Assembly: GCA_910585285.1 (NCBI GenBank)
Contig: CAJUDL010000017.1
Location: 4,944-68,943, forward strand
DNA length: 64,000 nucleotides
Source: an uncultured Muribaculaceae bacterium
Lineage (GTDB): Bacteria; Bacteroidota; Bacteroidia; Bacteroidales; Muribaculaceae
Reading direction: 5' to 3'
Part shown: in pieces, positions 26,373 through 34,517 of the stretch
How the letters are laid out: every line of letters begins with the position of its first letter
Position numbering within the stretch: position 1 is the stretch's first letter
Made by a program: the position numbers and the translations under genes
The notes under the pieces: model-generated
The model's input: the letters and a program-made list of their open reading frames with translations, nothing else
The model's database searches: none
Told to the model about the DNA's origin: nothing

Positions 26373-27539
26373 ATGAAAGATAAATGTATGATGCAAGATA
26401 TTGAGACGCCCTACTATATCGTATATGAAGAACGAATCCGACGCAATATGGAAATATTGAGTCGGGTAGCGAAAGAGGGAAACGTTAAGATAATTATGGC
26501 ATTCAAGGCAAATGCATTATGGAAGACATTCCCGATCATAGCTGAATATTTTAAGGCTTCCACAGCAAGTTCTCTTAATGAAATGCGTCTTTCTCTCGAA
26601 TTCCTTGGGACCGAAGTGCATTCCTATTGTCCTGTCTACACTGAGAAATCTTTCCCTCAATTCCTCGAAGGAAGCACACATATCACATTCAATTCTCTCT
26701 CGCAATTCAATCGTTTCTATCCTCAGATAGAAGCCTACAATAAGGCAAATCCTGAAAAGAAAGTATCTGCGGGACTACGTGTGAATCCACATTGCAGCGT
26801 GATTGAAACCGATATTTACAATCCATGTGTACCGGGATCTCGCTTCGGAGAGAAAGCTGAGAATCTTAAAAATGGTTTACCAGAAGGATTGGAAGGACTC
26901 CATTTTCATGCCTTGTGCGAGTCATCAAGTTACGACCTTGAGAAAGTACTCAACGCATTCAAGGCAGAATACGGACATCTCCTGCCGCATGTAAAATGGC
27001 TCAATATGGGAGGAGGACATCTCATGACGCGAAAAGACTACGATACGGATCACTTGATATCCCTCCTGAAAAGTTTGCATGAAGAATATCCACATCTCGA
27101 ACTGATTATGGAACCTGGCAGTGCATTTACATGGCAGACCGGTGATCTTGTTACAGAAGTTCTCGACGTGGTTGAAGACGCAGGAATCAGGACAGCCATC
27201 ATAGACGCATCGTTCGCCTGCCATATGCCCGACTGCCTTGAAATGCCTTACAAGCCCAATATACTTGAATCTCTTCCAGATGACGCAGAAGAAGGTTACA
27301 CGTATCGTTTAGGCGGCAACTCATGTCTTAGTGGTGATTTTACCGGTGACTGGAAATTCAAGGAACCGTTGAAACCAGGTGATAAGCTGACACTTCTCGA
27401 CATGAACCATTACACCACCGTCAAAACAAACATGTTTAACGGCATCCAGCATCCCTCCATCTGGCTCGCCCCAATCGAAGGTGATCCCATCCTGCTCCGC
27501 GAATTCACCTACTCAGACTATCGCTCCCGCATGGACTAA
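26373..27539 (+). CDS. nspC: Carboxynorspermidine decarboxylase
   Basis: A 388-residue PLP enzyme of the alanine-racemase fold. It decarboxylates carboxyspermidine or carboxynorspermidine, the last step of the alternative spermidine route. The PLP lysine is K45 in MAFKANALWK. Other marks are SSLNEMRLSLEFLG, RVNPHCSVIETDIYNPC, MGGGHLMTRKDYD, LIMEPGSAFTWQTGDLV and ASFACHMPDCLEMPY. It starts 4 bp after the helicase stop. Downstream ATGs at residues 6 and 7 are possible alternative starts. The partner dehydrogenase is not in the window. Confidence 0.94.
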   Translation: MKDKCMMQDIETPYYIVYEERIRRNMEILSRVAKEGNVKIIMAFKANALWKTFPIIAEYFKASTASSLNEMRLSLEFLGTEVHSYCPVYTEKSFPQFLEGSTHITFNSLSQFNRFYPQIEAYNKANPEKKVSAGLRVNPHCSVIETDIYNPCVPGSRFGEKAENLKNGLPEGLEGLHFHALCESSSYDLEKVLNAFKAEYGHLLPHVKWLNMGGGHLMTRKDYDTDHLISLLKSLHEEYPHLELIMEPGSAFTWQTGDLVTEVLDVVEDAGIRTAIIDASFACHMPDCLEMPYKPNILESLPDDAEEGYTYRLGGNSCLSGDFTGDWKFKEPLKPGDKLTLLDMNHYTTVKTNMFNGIQHPSIWLAPIEGDPILLREFTYSDYRSRMD

Positions 27540-27565
27540 AAACTATTTAAATGATTATGTAAATA

Positions 27566-28207
27566 ATGAGGATTAATTTTGTAATATCTATAATATTAGC
27601 TTTCAGCCTTGCTGTATCTGACTGTTTTGCGCAGGAGATGGGTGAGTTGGGTTTGTCGCCGGCATTGCGCAATTATATGATTGCGTGCAACTCCATGAAC
27701 AATGCGGTTCGGGAGAAGGATAAGACACTGATGGAATCGGCTCTCGAAATGCTTGATAATTTAAATATTTCATTGATACCGAAGGAGTCTATACATTGCG
27801 ATGATAGTAACAATGAGATCAAGCCGAATATATTCTATCTACCGGAATATGCCGACAAACTGCTTCTTGACGACTTCATAATTACGAATCTGGATGAGGC
27901 TTCTTTATTAAGAGATACTTTCATCGACCAGGATGTGCTTGTTTCGCATCATGGTTTGAAAGGCAACGGTAAAGCTTCTTATGAAATAGAAGGATCAGGC
28001 AAAATGGAATTACTTGTTACTTCAAACGGAAGCAACGCTCCAAGTATTCAAATAATTGACAATCAAAACAACAAGGAATACAATAATTTCCAGACTTCGG
28101 GCAATTCTTCCTGGATTGTATGGAATATGGATCAAGAGGGGACATTCAAACTCTCGATAACCAACAACGATGATAGTGACGCTACATTCGTAATAGCATT
28201 GAATTAA
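27566..28207 (+). CDS. Exported protein of unknown function, CHAT-cassette member
   Basis: A 213-residue protein with a clear signal peptide (MRINFVISIILAFSLAVSDC then FAQ-E). Residues 30-75 are helical and polar. Residues 115-213 are a beta-rich, Gly/Ser/Asn-rich module (GKASYEIEGSGKMELLVTSN and GTFKLSITNNDDSDATFVIA). This resembles the pre-peptidase C-terminal beta-sandwich fold in pattern only. No enzyme motif is seen. It lies 21 bp ahead of the TPR-CHAT protease gene and 26 bp after nspC, so it is probably translated from one transcript with the protease. Confidence 0.75.
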   Translation: MRINFVISIILAFSLAVSDCFAQEMGELGLSPALRNYMIACNSMNNAVREKDKTLMESALEMLDNLNISLIPKESIHCDDSNNEIKPNIFYLPEYADKLLLDDFIITNLDEASLLRDTFIDQDVLVSHHGLKGNGKASYEIEGSGKMELLVTSNGSNAPSIQIIDNQNNKEYNNFQTSGNSSWIVWNMDQEGTFKLSITNNDDSDATFVIALN

Positions 28208-28228
28208 TTTGTTCACAAATCTTCCAAC

Positions 28229-30541
28229 ATGACAAGGGCTTCATTACGGTTTATAGTTTTAGGTTGTTTATTGTTGATTGGCGCCGGCACATTGCGGGCA
28301 TCAATATATGAGACTATGCAACGAGGAAGACAATTGTCTGCTTGCGGAAGATATCAGGATGCTTTAGCTTCTTTTGACAGTGTCATTACATCGCCCAAGA
28401 CAAGATCTTCTTTACTTTTCGAGGCTCTCGATTCAAGGGCTCGATGTCACAAACAGCTGGCTAATTATTCTTTATCATTAGATGATTATAACAGAGCTTT
28501 ATCCTTCACTGCTTCAAAAACCAATCTCTCGATAGTATCACTAAACAAGACAGATCTTCTTCTGCAAATCGGTAGATATGCCGATGCGGAAAATATTCTT
28601 GACAACCTTGAGGATCTGAACCCTTCGATCAGGAATCGAAGATTATCAAATCTCGCATCCGTTTACGTGCGTACAGGACGATATGACAGAGCGGAAGAAC
28701 TTTACAAAACCCTTATTGAAGAAGACTCAATCGGAAATTCAGTTACGTTTCAGAATCTTGGTTTCCTTTACATGGTGCAAGGAAACTGGGATCATGCCGT
28801 AAAAACACTTAAAAGAGCCTATTTATCATTTCCAAATGACACCCCGGATAAATTCATAGCTTTATCTAATCTTGCTTTGACAGAAGCTTTTTCTGCATTC
28901 CGAACTGACGCGACAATACATATTGAGGAAGCTATAAAGAACCTCATAAGATTATTGGGACCAAACCATCCGGATGTAATAACGGCAATGAGAAAACAAG
29001 GAGAAATATACCTTGCCTTAAATGATAAATCAATAGCATTTCAAGCGTTCAAGGAGTATTTCGAACACAACTGCAAAAATATCATATCTACCTTCGGAAG
29101 CATGACTACACAGGGAAGGCTTGATTTCTGGAAAAAAGAACGTCCTCTCCTATCTCTTTGTTTCGGCTTAGAGTCTACCAATCCAGAGTTTCTGTTTGAT
29201 GTAGCGTTATTTCGAAGAAGTATTGCTTTGCTTGGAAACGGACGGAATTACAAGCATCTGTTATCAGTGAAAGGTAAGGATATCCAACAAAAACTTAAAA
29301 CCGGATGCGCGGCAGTAGATTTTGTTGTGTATCCGAAACGCAATGATTCCGGAAAACTGATTGATTACATGGGTGCTGTTGTTGCAACAAAATCTAAAAT
29401 AGATTTTGTAACCATTGGCAAAATATCCGACATTGAGAATCATAAAGTTAATGGCATACGCCTTAAGACTGCCATTTCATCAGGCAAACAGAATCACATC
29501 AACGCTATTTATACAGATTCCCTATTAACCGAATTAATCTGGAGTCGGGTGCTCGATAAAATTAATAATGAGAGACACGTATATTTTGTTCCTGACGGTA
29601 TTCTGAACCTTTTGGCAGCTGAGTATCTTCCTGGTCTACCGACGAATATATCTTTTCACCGGTTAACAAGTCTCGTTAATTTAACACAAAGAAATTCAAA
29701 AGTCAACAACGGGAAATTTCTCCTTGCAGGTGGACTTGATTATAATAACCTTGATAACGAAATTTCAAAATCATCTATCCCTAACCATCAGGCGGTGGAG
29801 TTTTTAAAAGAAAATATAAACAATGTGTCTTTCTCAACGCTCCAAGGGATGAAGGAAGAAGTTGAAGAAATCTATCGCGAATATCCGGATGCTACAATTA
29901 CTTCTACCCTTTCGGAAGAAAGCTTTAAAAACAGAATAAAAGAGTTTAACAGACTTCACATATCCTCACATGGCTATACGCTTCACATAGACGAACCTGA
30001 ACAAGCATATATGCTTTCAGATTCCATTATGGCAGACAGGTCGCTATTGGCGTCAGGACTTGTATTAACCGGAGCAAATATTGCATACAATCATAAGGAT
30101 CGTGAAGACGGTTTACTATCGGCTCGTGAATTATGTGATATGGATATGTCGAATGTTGACTTTATAGTATTATCTGCTTGCCAGACTGCTGATGGGAAAA
30201 TTAGCGATGAAGGACCGGCAGGGCTTGTAAGAGGTCTAAAGAAAGCCGGTGCGAATACTATAGTTGCCACACTTTGGGAAGTTGACGATTCTGCGGCGAA
30301 AATGTTTATGACAAAGTTCTATCAATTGCGCAAAAAAGGTATCGGCATATCACAGGCATTTAATAAGAGTCGCGAGTTTTTAATAAATTATAGCGTTGAA
30401 GAGCCTGAGATGATAGCAGAATACGATCCTGCTATCCAGGCGACACGTATAATTGAAACAGGCGAGATAGAAACGTCATATCCGATGGCTGCACCTTCTA
30501 TGTGGGCTCCATTTATATTAATAGATAATATTGAGTATTAA
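28229..30541 (+). CDS. Exported TPR-CHAT caspase-like protease
   Basis: A 770-residue protein with a signal peptide (RFIVLGCLLLIGAGTLRA). Tetratricopeptide repeats span about residues 28-285 (GRYQDALASFDSVI, YDRAEELYKTLI, GNWDHAVKTLKRAYL), then a linker. The C-terminal CHAT domain (about 490-770) has the catalytic dyad H581 (HISSHGY) and C651 (IVLSACQTADG), followed by GLVRGLKKAGANTIVATLWEVDD. CHAT proteases are caspase/separase relatives. The signal peptide places this one in the periplasm or envelope rather than the cytosol, so it does not resemble the CRISPR-linked types. Substrate and trigger are unknown; the flanking exported proteins are the first candidates. Confidence 0.9.
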   Translation: MTRASLRFIVLGCLLLIGAGTLRASIYETMQRGRQLSACGRYQDALASFDSVITSPKTRSSLLFEALDSRARCHKQLANYSLSLDDYNRALSFTASKTNLSIVSLNKTDLLLQIGRYADAENILDNLEDLNPSIRNRRLSNLASVYVRTGRYDRAEELYKTLIEEDSIGNSVTFQNLGFLYMVQGNWDHAVKTLKRAYLSFPNDTPDKFIALSNLALTEAFSAFRTDATIHIEEAIKNLIRLLGPNHPDVITAMRKQGEIYLALNDKSIAFQAFKEYFEHNCKNIISTFGSMTTQGRLDFWKKERPLLSLCFGLESTNPEFLFDVALFRRSIALLGNGRNYKHLLSVKGKDIQQKLKTGCAAVDFVVYPKRNDSGKLIDYMGAVVATKSKIDFVTIGKISDIENHKVNGIRLKTAISSGKQNHINAIYTDSLLTELIWSRVLDKINNERHVYFVPDGILNLLAAEYLPGLPTNISFHRLTSLVNLTQRNSKVNNGKFLLAGGLDYNNLDNEISKSSIPNHQAVEFLKENINNVSFSTLQGMKEEVEEIYREYPDATITSTLSEESFKNRIKEFNRLHISSHGYTLHIDEPEQAYMLSDSIMADRSLLASGLVLTGANIAYNHKDREDGLLSARELCDMDMSNVDFIVLSACQTADGKISDEGPAGLVRGLKKAGANTIVATLWEVDDSAAKMFMTKFYQLRKKGIGISQAFNKSREFLINYSVEEPEMIAEYDPAIQATRIIETGEIETSYPMAAPSMWAPFILIDNIEY

Positions 30542-30576
30542 AACAGATTTAATCACAACGATATACATTTATAATT

Positions 30577-31992
30577 ATGAATAGATTACTATCATTATTT
30601 CTTTTGGTTTTAACGCTTCCGGCATTCGGACAATCCAAATCTCTGCAGAACCTCCCTGCAAATCAAGAGTTTAAGGTGCTTGTGTATGAAAACTCGGATT
30701 CTACACTGCTCACTTTTGGTAAAAACGTTAACAACAGAAGCATTCTCGGAGATTCATGGAAAGCAATAAAGGGAGCCTATCGCTCAACAGCGATGGGAAC
30801 AATATCATCCGTTTCAGCCGACCTGCTCTCAACAGGGATAGGACTTGTTGTCGAAGCACTCCGTGACAAGAAAGGTGATTGGATGCAACAGGTATCTAAA
30901 GATTGCAAATACACTAAAAAGTTGCCGATGCAACAACAGATCACAGATTTCTATGCCACAACATCCAACCGGGGAGCCATGGATCTCGACAGTATTGTTT
31001 TCGATGGTTTCGGGTGTCAGCAATTCCTTAATTTTACAAATCCCGCTACCGGTAAACCTGAGAAATTTCTTGTATTTGATCTGAAATGCACTCTTCGCAA
31101 AGATGATCAAGGTAAAGACCGGATGCTTCATCACAGCAAGTTTGAAGTTGAAGTGGATCATCTGTTCTTCAACCCATATCTCTGTAACCTACCCAACGAT
31201 TCGCTCAGTACGCAAAATGTTGAACTGCGCACTCCATTTTCATTTGCCTCGCGCAAAAACCTTAAATTTAACGTGAATGCAAAGATTACATCCTCCTGGA
31301 TGAATGAAGCTATTCAGGTTGTAAATGACCAGCTTCTTGGCGAATTCAATATCAATGCAACCATACCCGATTCTCTCGCTCTTGAAAACGGAGACTGGAA
31401 TCACGGATATTTTGTATATATACGTCCAACAAAAGCTAATATCAGACAATATAATCTCGATGCAAATCAGATCGAGACGATGAATAACAGATCCAAATAT
31501 GTATCGGTCAAAGGGGAATCATTCCTTGTGCCACGCAGTTTCATCGGTTATGACGATTCTAAGAAAATGAGAAGGATCTGGGGTACGGGACAATATAAAG
31601 TCGACATGACGATAAGTGAGAGTTGTGACATAAACTATGAATATTATCTTGAACCTACTGACAATATAGCTTCTGTACCTTCAAGTGGTCGTCCGAATTT
31701 CAAAGGCAGGAAATGGAATCGCTATTGGACAGAAGAATGGAATCGTATTAAGCGCAGAAGAGGTAACCGTAACGTGTTTGAGTCAATATGGACAGACTTA
31801 AAGATGACTTATGGTAACAACAGGTGGGTATATACTGTTCTCGATCCCGTTGCGACCGTAATATTGACTCAAGAAAACAATGCTCTGACAAAATGGACAG
31901 ACAATTGGATGAAACTTGGGAGTGCCACTTCAGCCGGAAATGCGGCTTCCAAACCATCTCAGGGGCAACAACAGGCACCACGAGGTAAATAA
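30577..31992 (+). CDS. Exported protein of unknown function, CHAT-cassette member
   Basis: A 471-residue protein with a signal peptide (MNRLLSLFLLVLTLPAFGQ). A possible hydrophobic amphipathic helix, SSVSADLLSTGIGLVVEAL, lies near residues 75-93. A central beta-rich region contains a YFVYIRP strand, and a basic Trp/Arg-rich segment (KWNRYWTEEWNRIKRRRGN) lies near 370-388. The tail is low complexity (Ser, Gln, Pro, Gly). No known domain is recognised. It starts 35 bp after the CHAT gene stop and closes the three-gene exported cassette, so it may be a substrate or partner of the protease; that is inference. Confidence 0.75.
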   Translation: MNRLLSLFLLVLTLPAFGQSKSLQNLPANQEFKVLVYENSDSTLLTFGKNVNNRSILGDSWKAIKGAYRSTAMGTISSVSADLLSTGIGLVVEALRDKKGDWMQQVSKDCKYTKKLPMQQQITDFYATTSNRGAMDLDSIVFDGFGCQQFLNFTNPATGKPEKFLVFDLKCTLRKDDQGKDRMLHHSKFEVEVDHLFFNPYLCNLPNDSLSTQNVELRTPFSFASRKNLKFNVNAKITSSWMNEAIQVVNDQLLGEFNINATIPDSLALENGDWNHGYFVYIRPTKANIRQYNLDANQIETMNNRSKYVSVKGESFLVPRSFIGYDDSKKMRRIWGTGQYKVDMTISESCDINYEYYLEPTDNIASVPSSGRPNFKGRKWNRYWTEEWNRIKRRRGNRNVFESIWTDLKMTYGNNRWVYTVLDPVATVILTQENNALTKWTDNWMKLGSATSAGNAASKPSQGQQQAPRGK

Positions 31993-32077
31993 CAGCTTTT
32001 TGAGGGTGTATCGCGATTATATTAAACTTTTCTGCTTAAAAGATGTCTTATAGATATAACCTCTAAATTTCAAGGCT

Positions 32078-32569
32078 ATGAGACGTATAATCACATCACT
32101 CATCCTCTCTCTGTTTATCCTGTCAGGAACCGGTGTCGCTTTCGCAGATAAGCATAAACATCACGATAGAGATCGTTATGAGTATAGTCACGATCGTCGT
32201 CATTCATATAAGCATTATAAGTATGATGACGATGATGATTATTACAAGCACATGAAGAAAGCGCGCAAGGCTGAGAAAAAATATTGGAAAGAGCGTCGTA
32301 AGATGGAGCATAGATATTATAGAGACTATGACCATCAACTCCGCAAAATGGTTGCGTATGCAGCAAGAGGTGGTAGAGACGTGCGCGTCTGGAGAATTAG
32401 CGATGACACTTACCTTGTGAAGTATTATAGAGGGGGGCGCTATTACACGCAGCGTCTTTATCCTTATTCCGGAAGATACGGATCAAGAGGTATTGTCAAT
32501 GTTAATTGGAATCCACTGTCTTCCTGGACACTGCTACCTTCAATTAATATAAGCATCCCTTTTGATTGA
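32078..32569 (+). CDS. Exported His/Tyr/Asp-rich basic protein
   Basis: A 163-residue protein with a signal peptide (RRIITSLILSLFILSGTGVA then FA-D). A strongly charged region (residues 24-85) is rich in His, Asp, Tyr, Lys and Arg (DKHKHHDRDRYEYSHDRRHS, then YKYDDDDDYYKH). The end is more ordered (VRVWRISDDTYLVKYYRGGR). The His/Asp clusters suggest metal or acid buffering in the periplasm, but no family is recognised. It follows the CHAT cassette by 85 bp. A hairpin with a T-run at 32748-32796 probably terminates it. Confidence 0.72.
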   Translation: MRRIITSLILSLFILSGTGVAFADKHKHHDRDRYEYSHDRRHSYKHYKYDDDDDYYKHMKKARKAEKKYWKERRKMEHRYYRDYDHQLRKMVAYAARGGRDVRVWRISDDTYLVKYYRGGRYYTQRLYPYSGRYGSRGIVNVNWNPLSSWTLLPSINISIPFD

Positions 32570-32833
32570 TGAGGCGAGTCGCCAGCCGGTTTCATTCTCC
32601 GAAAGCCATAACTCGTGGTCTACAAATAGAACCCCCGGCATTTCTGATATGTATGGGGTTAGATTAAATTTAAAAATGGATATATCGAATTGATTTTGAA
32701 GACCGAATCTGATTTTAATATAATCTTCATCTGAAATAAATATTGTCAAGACCGGAAGGTTGAATGTTGATACGTTCCCTTTCCGGTCTTTTTTATAAAG
32801 AGTCTTCGTAAGCAAACTGACGCATTTCATCAT
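32540..32833 (-). CDS. Possible small hypothetical protein (97 aa), doubtful
   Basis: An ORF whose ATG overlaps the DUF4296 gene stop (ATGA), which would fit a coupled last cistron of the ileS-lspA unit. No family is recognised and there is no signal peptide. Against it, a terminator-like hairpin facing the other strand (32748-32796) lies inside it. Its last 30 bp also overlap the end of the plus-strand His/Tyr-rich gene. It may be chance. Confidence 0.35.
   Translation of the reverse strand: MMKCVSLLTKTLYKKDRKGNVSTFNLPVLTIFISDEDYIKIRFGLQNQFDISIFKFNLTPYISEMPGVLFVDHELWLSENETGWRLASSIKRDAYIN
32748..32796 (+). terminator. Rho-independent-like terminator for the His/Tyr-rich gene
   Basis: A 10-bp stem (AAGACCGGAA at 32748-32757 with TTCCGGTCTT at 32781-32790) encloses a 23-base loop and is followed on the plus strand by a T-run. 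The long loop makes it weaker than a textbook terminator. No T-run follows on the minus strand. Confidence 0.5.
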
Positions 32834-33810
32834 TTTTTCAAAGGAACAAGTTCTTTTGCGGGAACCGCTTTCAATTCCTCCTGAGGTAAGATCTTAAGAG
32901 TCCTATTATTATTAACATTCGAATTTCTCAGAAGTCTCTTCCTTTTATCAGCTGGTTTGACAGAAATTTGATTTCCTTCCGTGTCTTCAAGAATGGCAGC
33001 TATTTTTGAATCCTCTTCAATTGTATCTTTTTTCTCTGATACTTTCACCCGTTTGTGAAAACCGGAATATTTACGTTGTGAATGGATTCTATAATACTCC
33101 GTGCTGTCAAGCGGTAGTTGTTGAAGTGCAATACTATCAATCCATATTGGTAATGAATGGTCTTCCTTGGTTCTGATATATCCGAACACTCTTTTAACAT
33201 TATATGCAGTATCGGTTTGAAGAGTGAGATCGATTTTTGAATTTCCATTCTGTGTCTGATACGTATAGCTTGACATGCCATTGTCATAATCCACCCCAAG
33301 CAGCACATTTCCTGAGGACAAACCTTTCAGACGCATCTTCCATGTTATTCTTTCCCCTTTCGGAATATCATTAAGTGGCAGTGAAAATGCAAGTCCATTA
33401 GACGGAGCATTCTCAGATATCAGAATATGGCGTGAATATGGCCAAAGGTCTGTTGAAACCAGATTCTTTTCAGTCTCGCCAATTGCTCTGTTTTGACGCT
33501 TTGCCAATTCTGCATCAACTTTCCCAAAAAGATTCAAATAGTCATCAATATTTCTTCCATACCACGTCATTGTGGAATCAAAGTCAGCCTTGGATAAACC
33601 ATGCTTATCTAAAGCCCACTGCACGGCACTGTCTCTTATACTGTCATTATAATAGCCCGAATTATGTTGCTGCATATATACTTCCGCTATCTGCATGTCG
33701 GCAATAAGTCCGACCATCTCATCGTCAGACAAAACGCCCCTGGGTCTTTTATTGCATCCTGCTCCTAAGAGCAAGGTCAAAACAATCAATATGAAAGTAT
33801 ATTTTTTCAA
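32830..33810 (-). CDS. DUF4296 domain lipoprotein
   Basis: A 326-residue predicted lipoprotein with lipobox LGAGC (C19). The N-terminal DUF4296 domain (about residues 27-115) reads GVLSDDEMVGLIADMQIAEV and DKHGLSKADFDSTMTWYGRN. The family is specific to Bacteroidota and has no known role. A beta-rich middle region and a basic tail (KRKRLLRN, RTLKILPQEELK) follow. The gene starts 2 bp after the lspA stop. Its position beside lspA and ileS is conserved in the order, to my knowledge. Confidence 0.85.
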   Translation of the reverse strand: MKKYTFILIVLTLLLGAGCNKRPRGVLSDDEMVGLIADMQIAEVYMQQHNSGYYNDSIRDSAVQWALDKHGLSKADFDSTMTWYGRNIDDYLNLFGKVDAELAKRQNRAIGETEKNLVSTDLWPYSRHILISENAPSNGLAFSLPLNDIPKGERITWKMRLKGLSSGNVLLGVDYDNGMSSYTYQTQNGNSKIDLTLQTDTAYNVKRVFGYIRTKEDHSLPIWIDSIALQQLPLDSTEYYRIHSQRKYSGFHKRVKVSEKKDTIEEDSKIAAILEDTEGNQISVKPADKRKRLLRNSNVNNNRTLKILPQEELKAVPAKELVPLKK

Positions 33811-33812
33811 AT

Positions 33813-34517
33813 CTATTTCAATTTTGAAGTTTTTTCAGACTTGTCATCATTTCCTATTGCCTTGAATGCTATCGCTGCATCTTTAGAATAGAAAAGAATA
33901 AGCAAAGCCACACCTATGCATATCGATGAGTCCGCAATATTGAATATGAACGCGAAAAACTCAAAATAATTTCCCCCAACAACGGGAACCCATTCAGGCC
34001 AATAGAAATTAAAGAAAGGAAAATACAGCATATCAACTACCCTTCCCTCAAACCATCCGGCATATCCGCCATCTGGCGGGAAAATAGTTGCAATTTCAGG
34101 TGGCATAGGATTGTTGAAAATTTTGCCATAAAATACGCAATCGAATATGTTTCCTGCTGCACCTGCGGCAATCAAAGCCACAGCCACAATAAAACCTTTC
34201 CGTATTTCTTTTATATCCTTGATTTTTATTATAAACCATATGAAGAGAACCACAGCAATGATTCTGCCGAACGTGAGAACAAGTTTGTTCCACAATTCCA
34301 GCCCGAAAGCCATTCCGTTGTTCTCAATAAACTTGATATGAAACCATTTTAATATCTCAAGATCCTCCCCGAGATAGAAATTGGTCTTTATCCATATCTT
34401 TAATGCCTGATCAGCTATTATTACTGTCAAGGCAATTATAAGCGCAAGCCATCCGGCGGAAATGACGGATGACTTGCTATTGTGATTTTGCACCAAGGTG
34501 CTGTTTTCGTCTATCAT
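33813..34517 (-). CDS. lspA: Lipoprotein signal peptidase
   Basis: A 234-residue inner-membrane aspartyl protease that removes signal peptides from prolipoproteins. Helices and motifs include IIADQALKIWIKTNF, FIENNGMAFGLE, AAGAAGNIFDCVFYGK, GRVVDMLYFPF and FNIADSSICIGVALL; the aspartates in VVDM and IADS are the catalytic pair. It is longer than the usual 160-170 residues because of an insertion before GRVVDM (FNNPMPPEIATIFPPDG) and extra termini, as in other Bacteroidota. The start overlaps the ileS stop by four bases. Confidence 0.94.
   Translation of the reverse strand: MIDENSTLVQNHNSKSSVISAGWLALIIALTVIIADQALKIWIKTNFYLGEDLEILKWFHIKFIENNGMAFGLELWNKLVLTFGRIIAVVLFIWFIIKIKDIKEIRKGFIVAVALIAAGAAGNIFDCVFYGKIFNNPMPPEIATIFPPDGGYAGWFEGRVVDMLYFPFFNFYWPEWVPVVGGNYFEFFAFIFNIADSSICIGVALLILFYSKDAAIAFKAIGNDDKSEKTSKLK

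Noticed and set aside
28229..30541. A CRISPR-associated or gasdermin-linked CHAT protease
   Set aside because: No cas gene, CRISPR array or gasdermin-like gene is present, and all three cassette proteins carry signal peptides.
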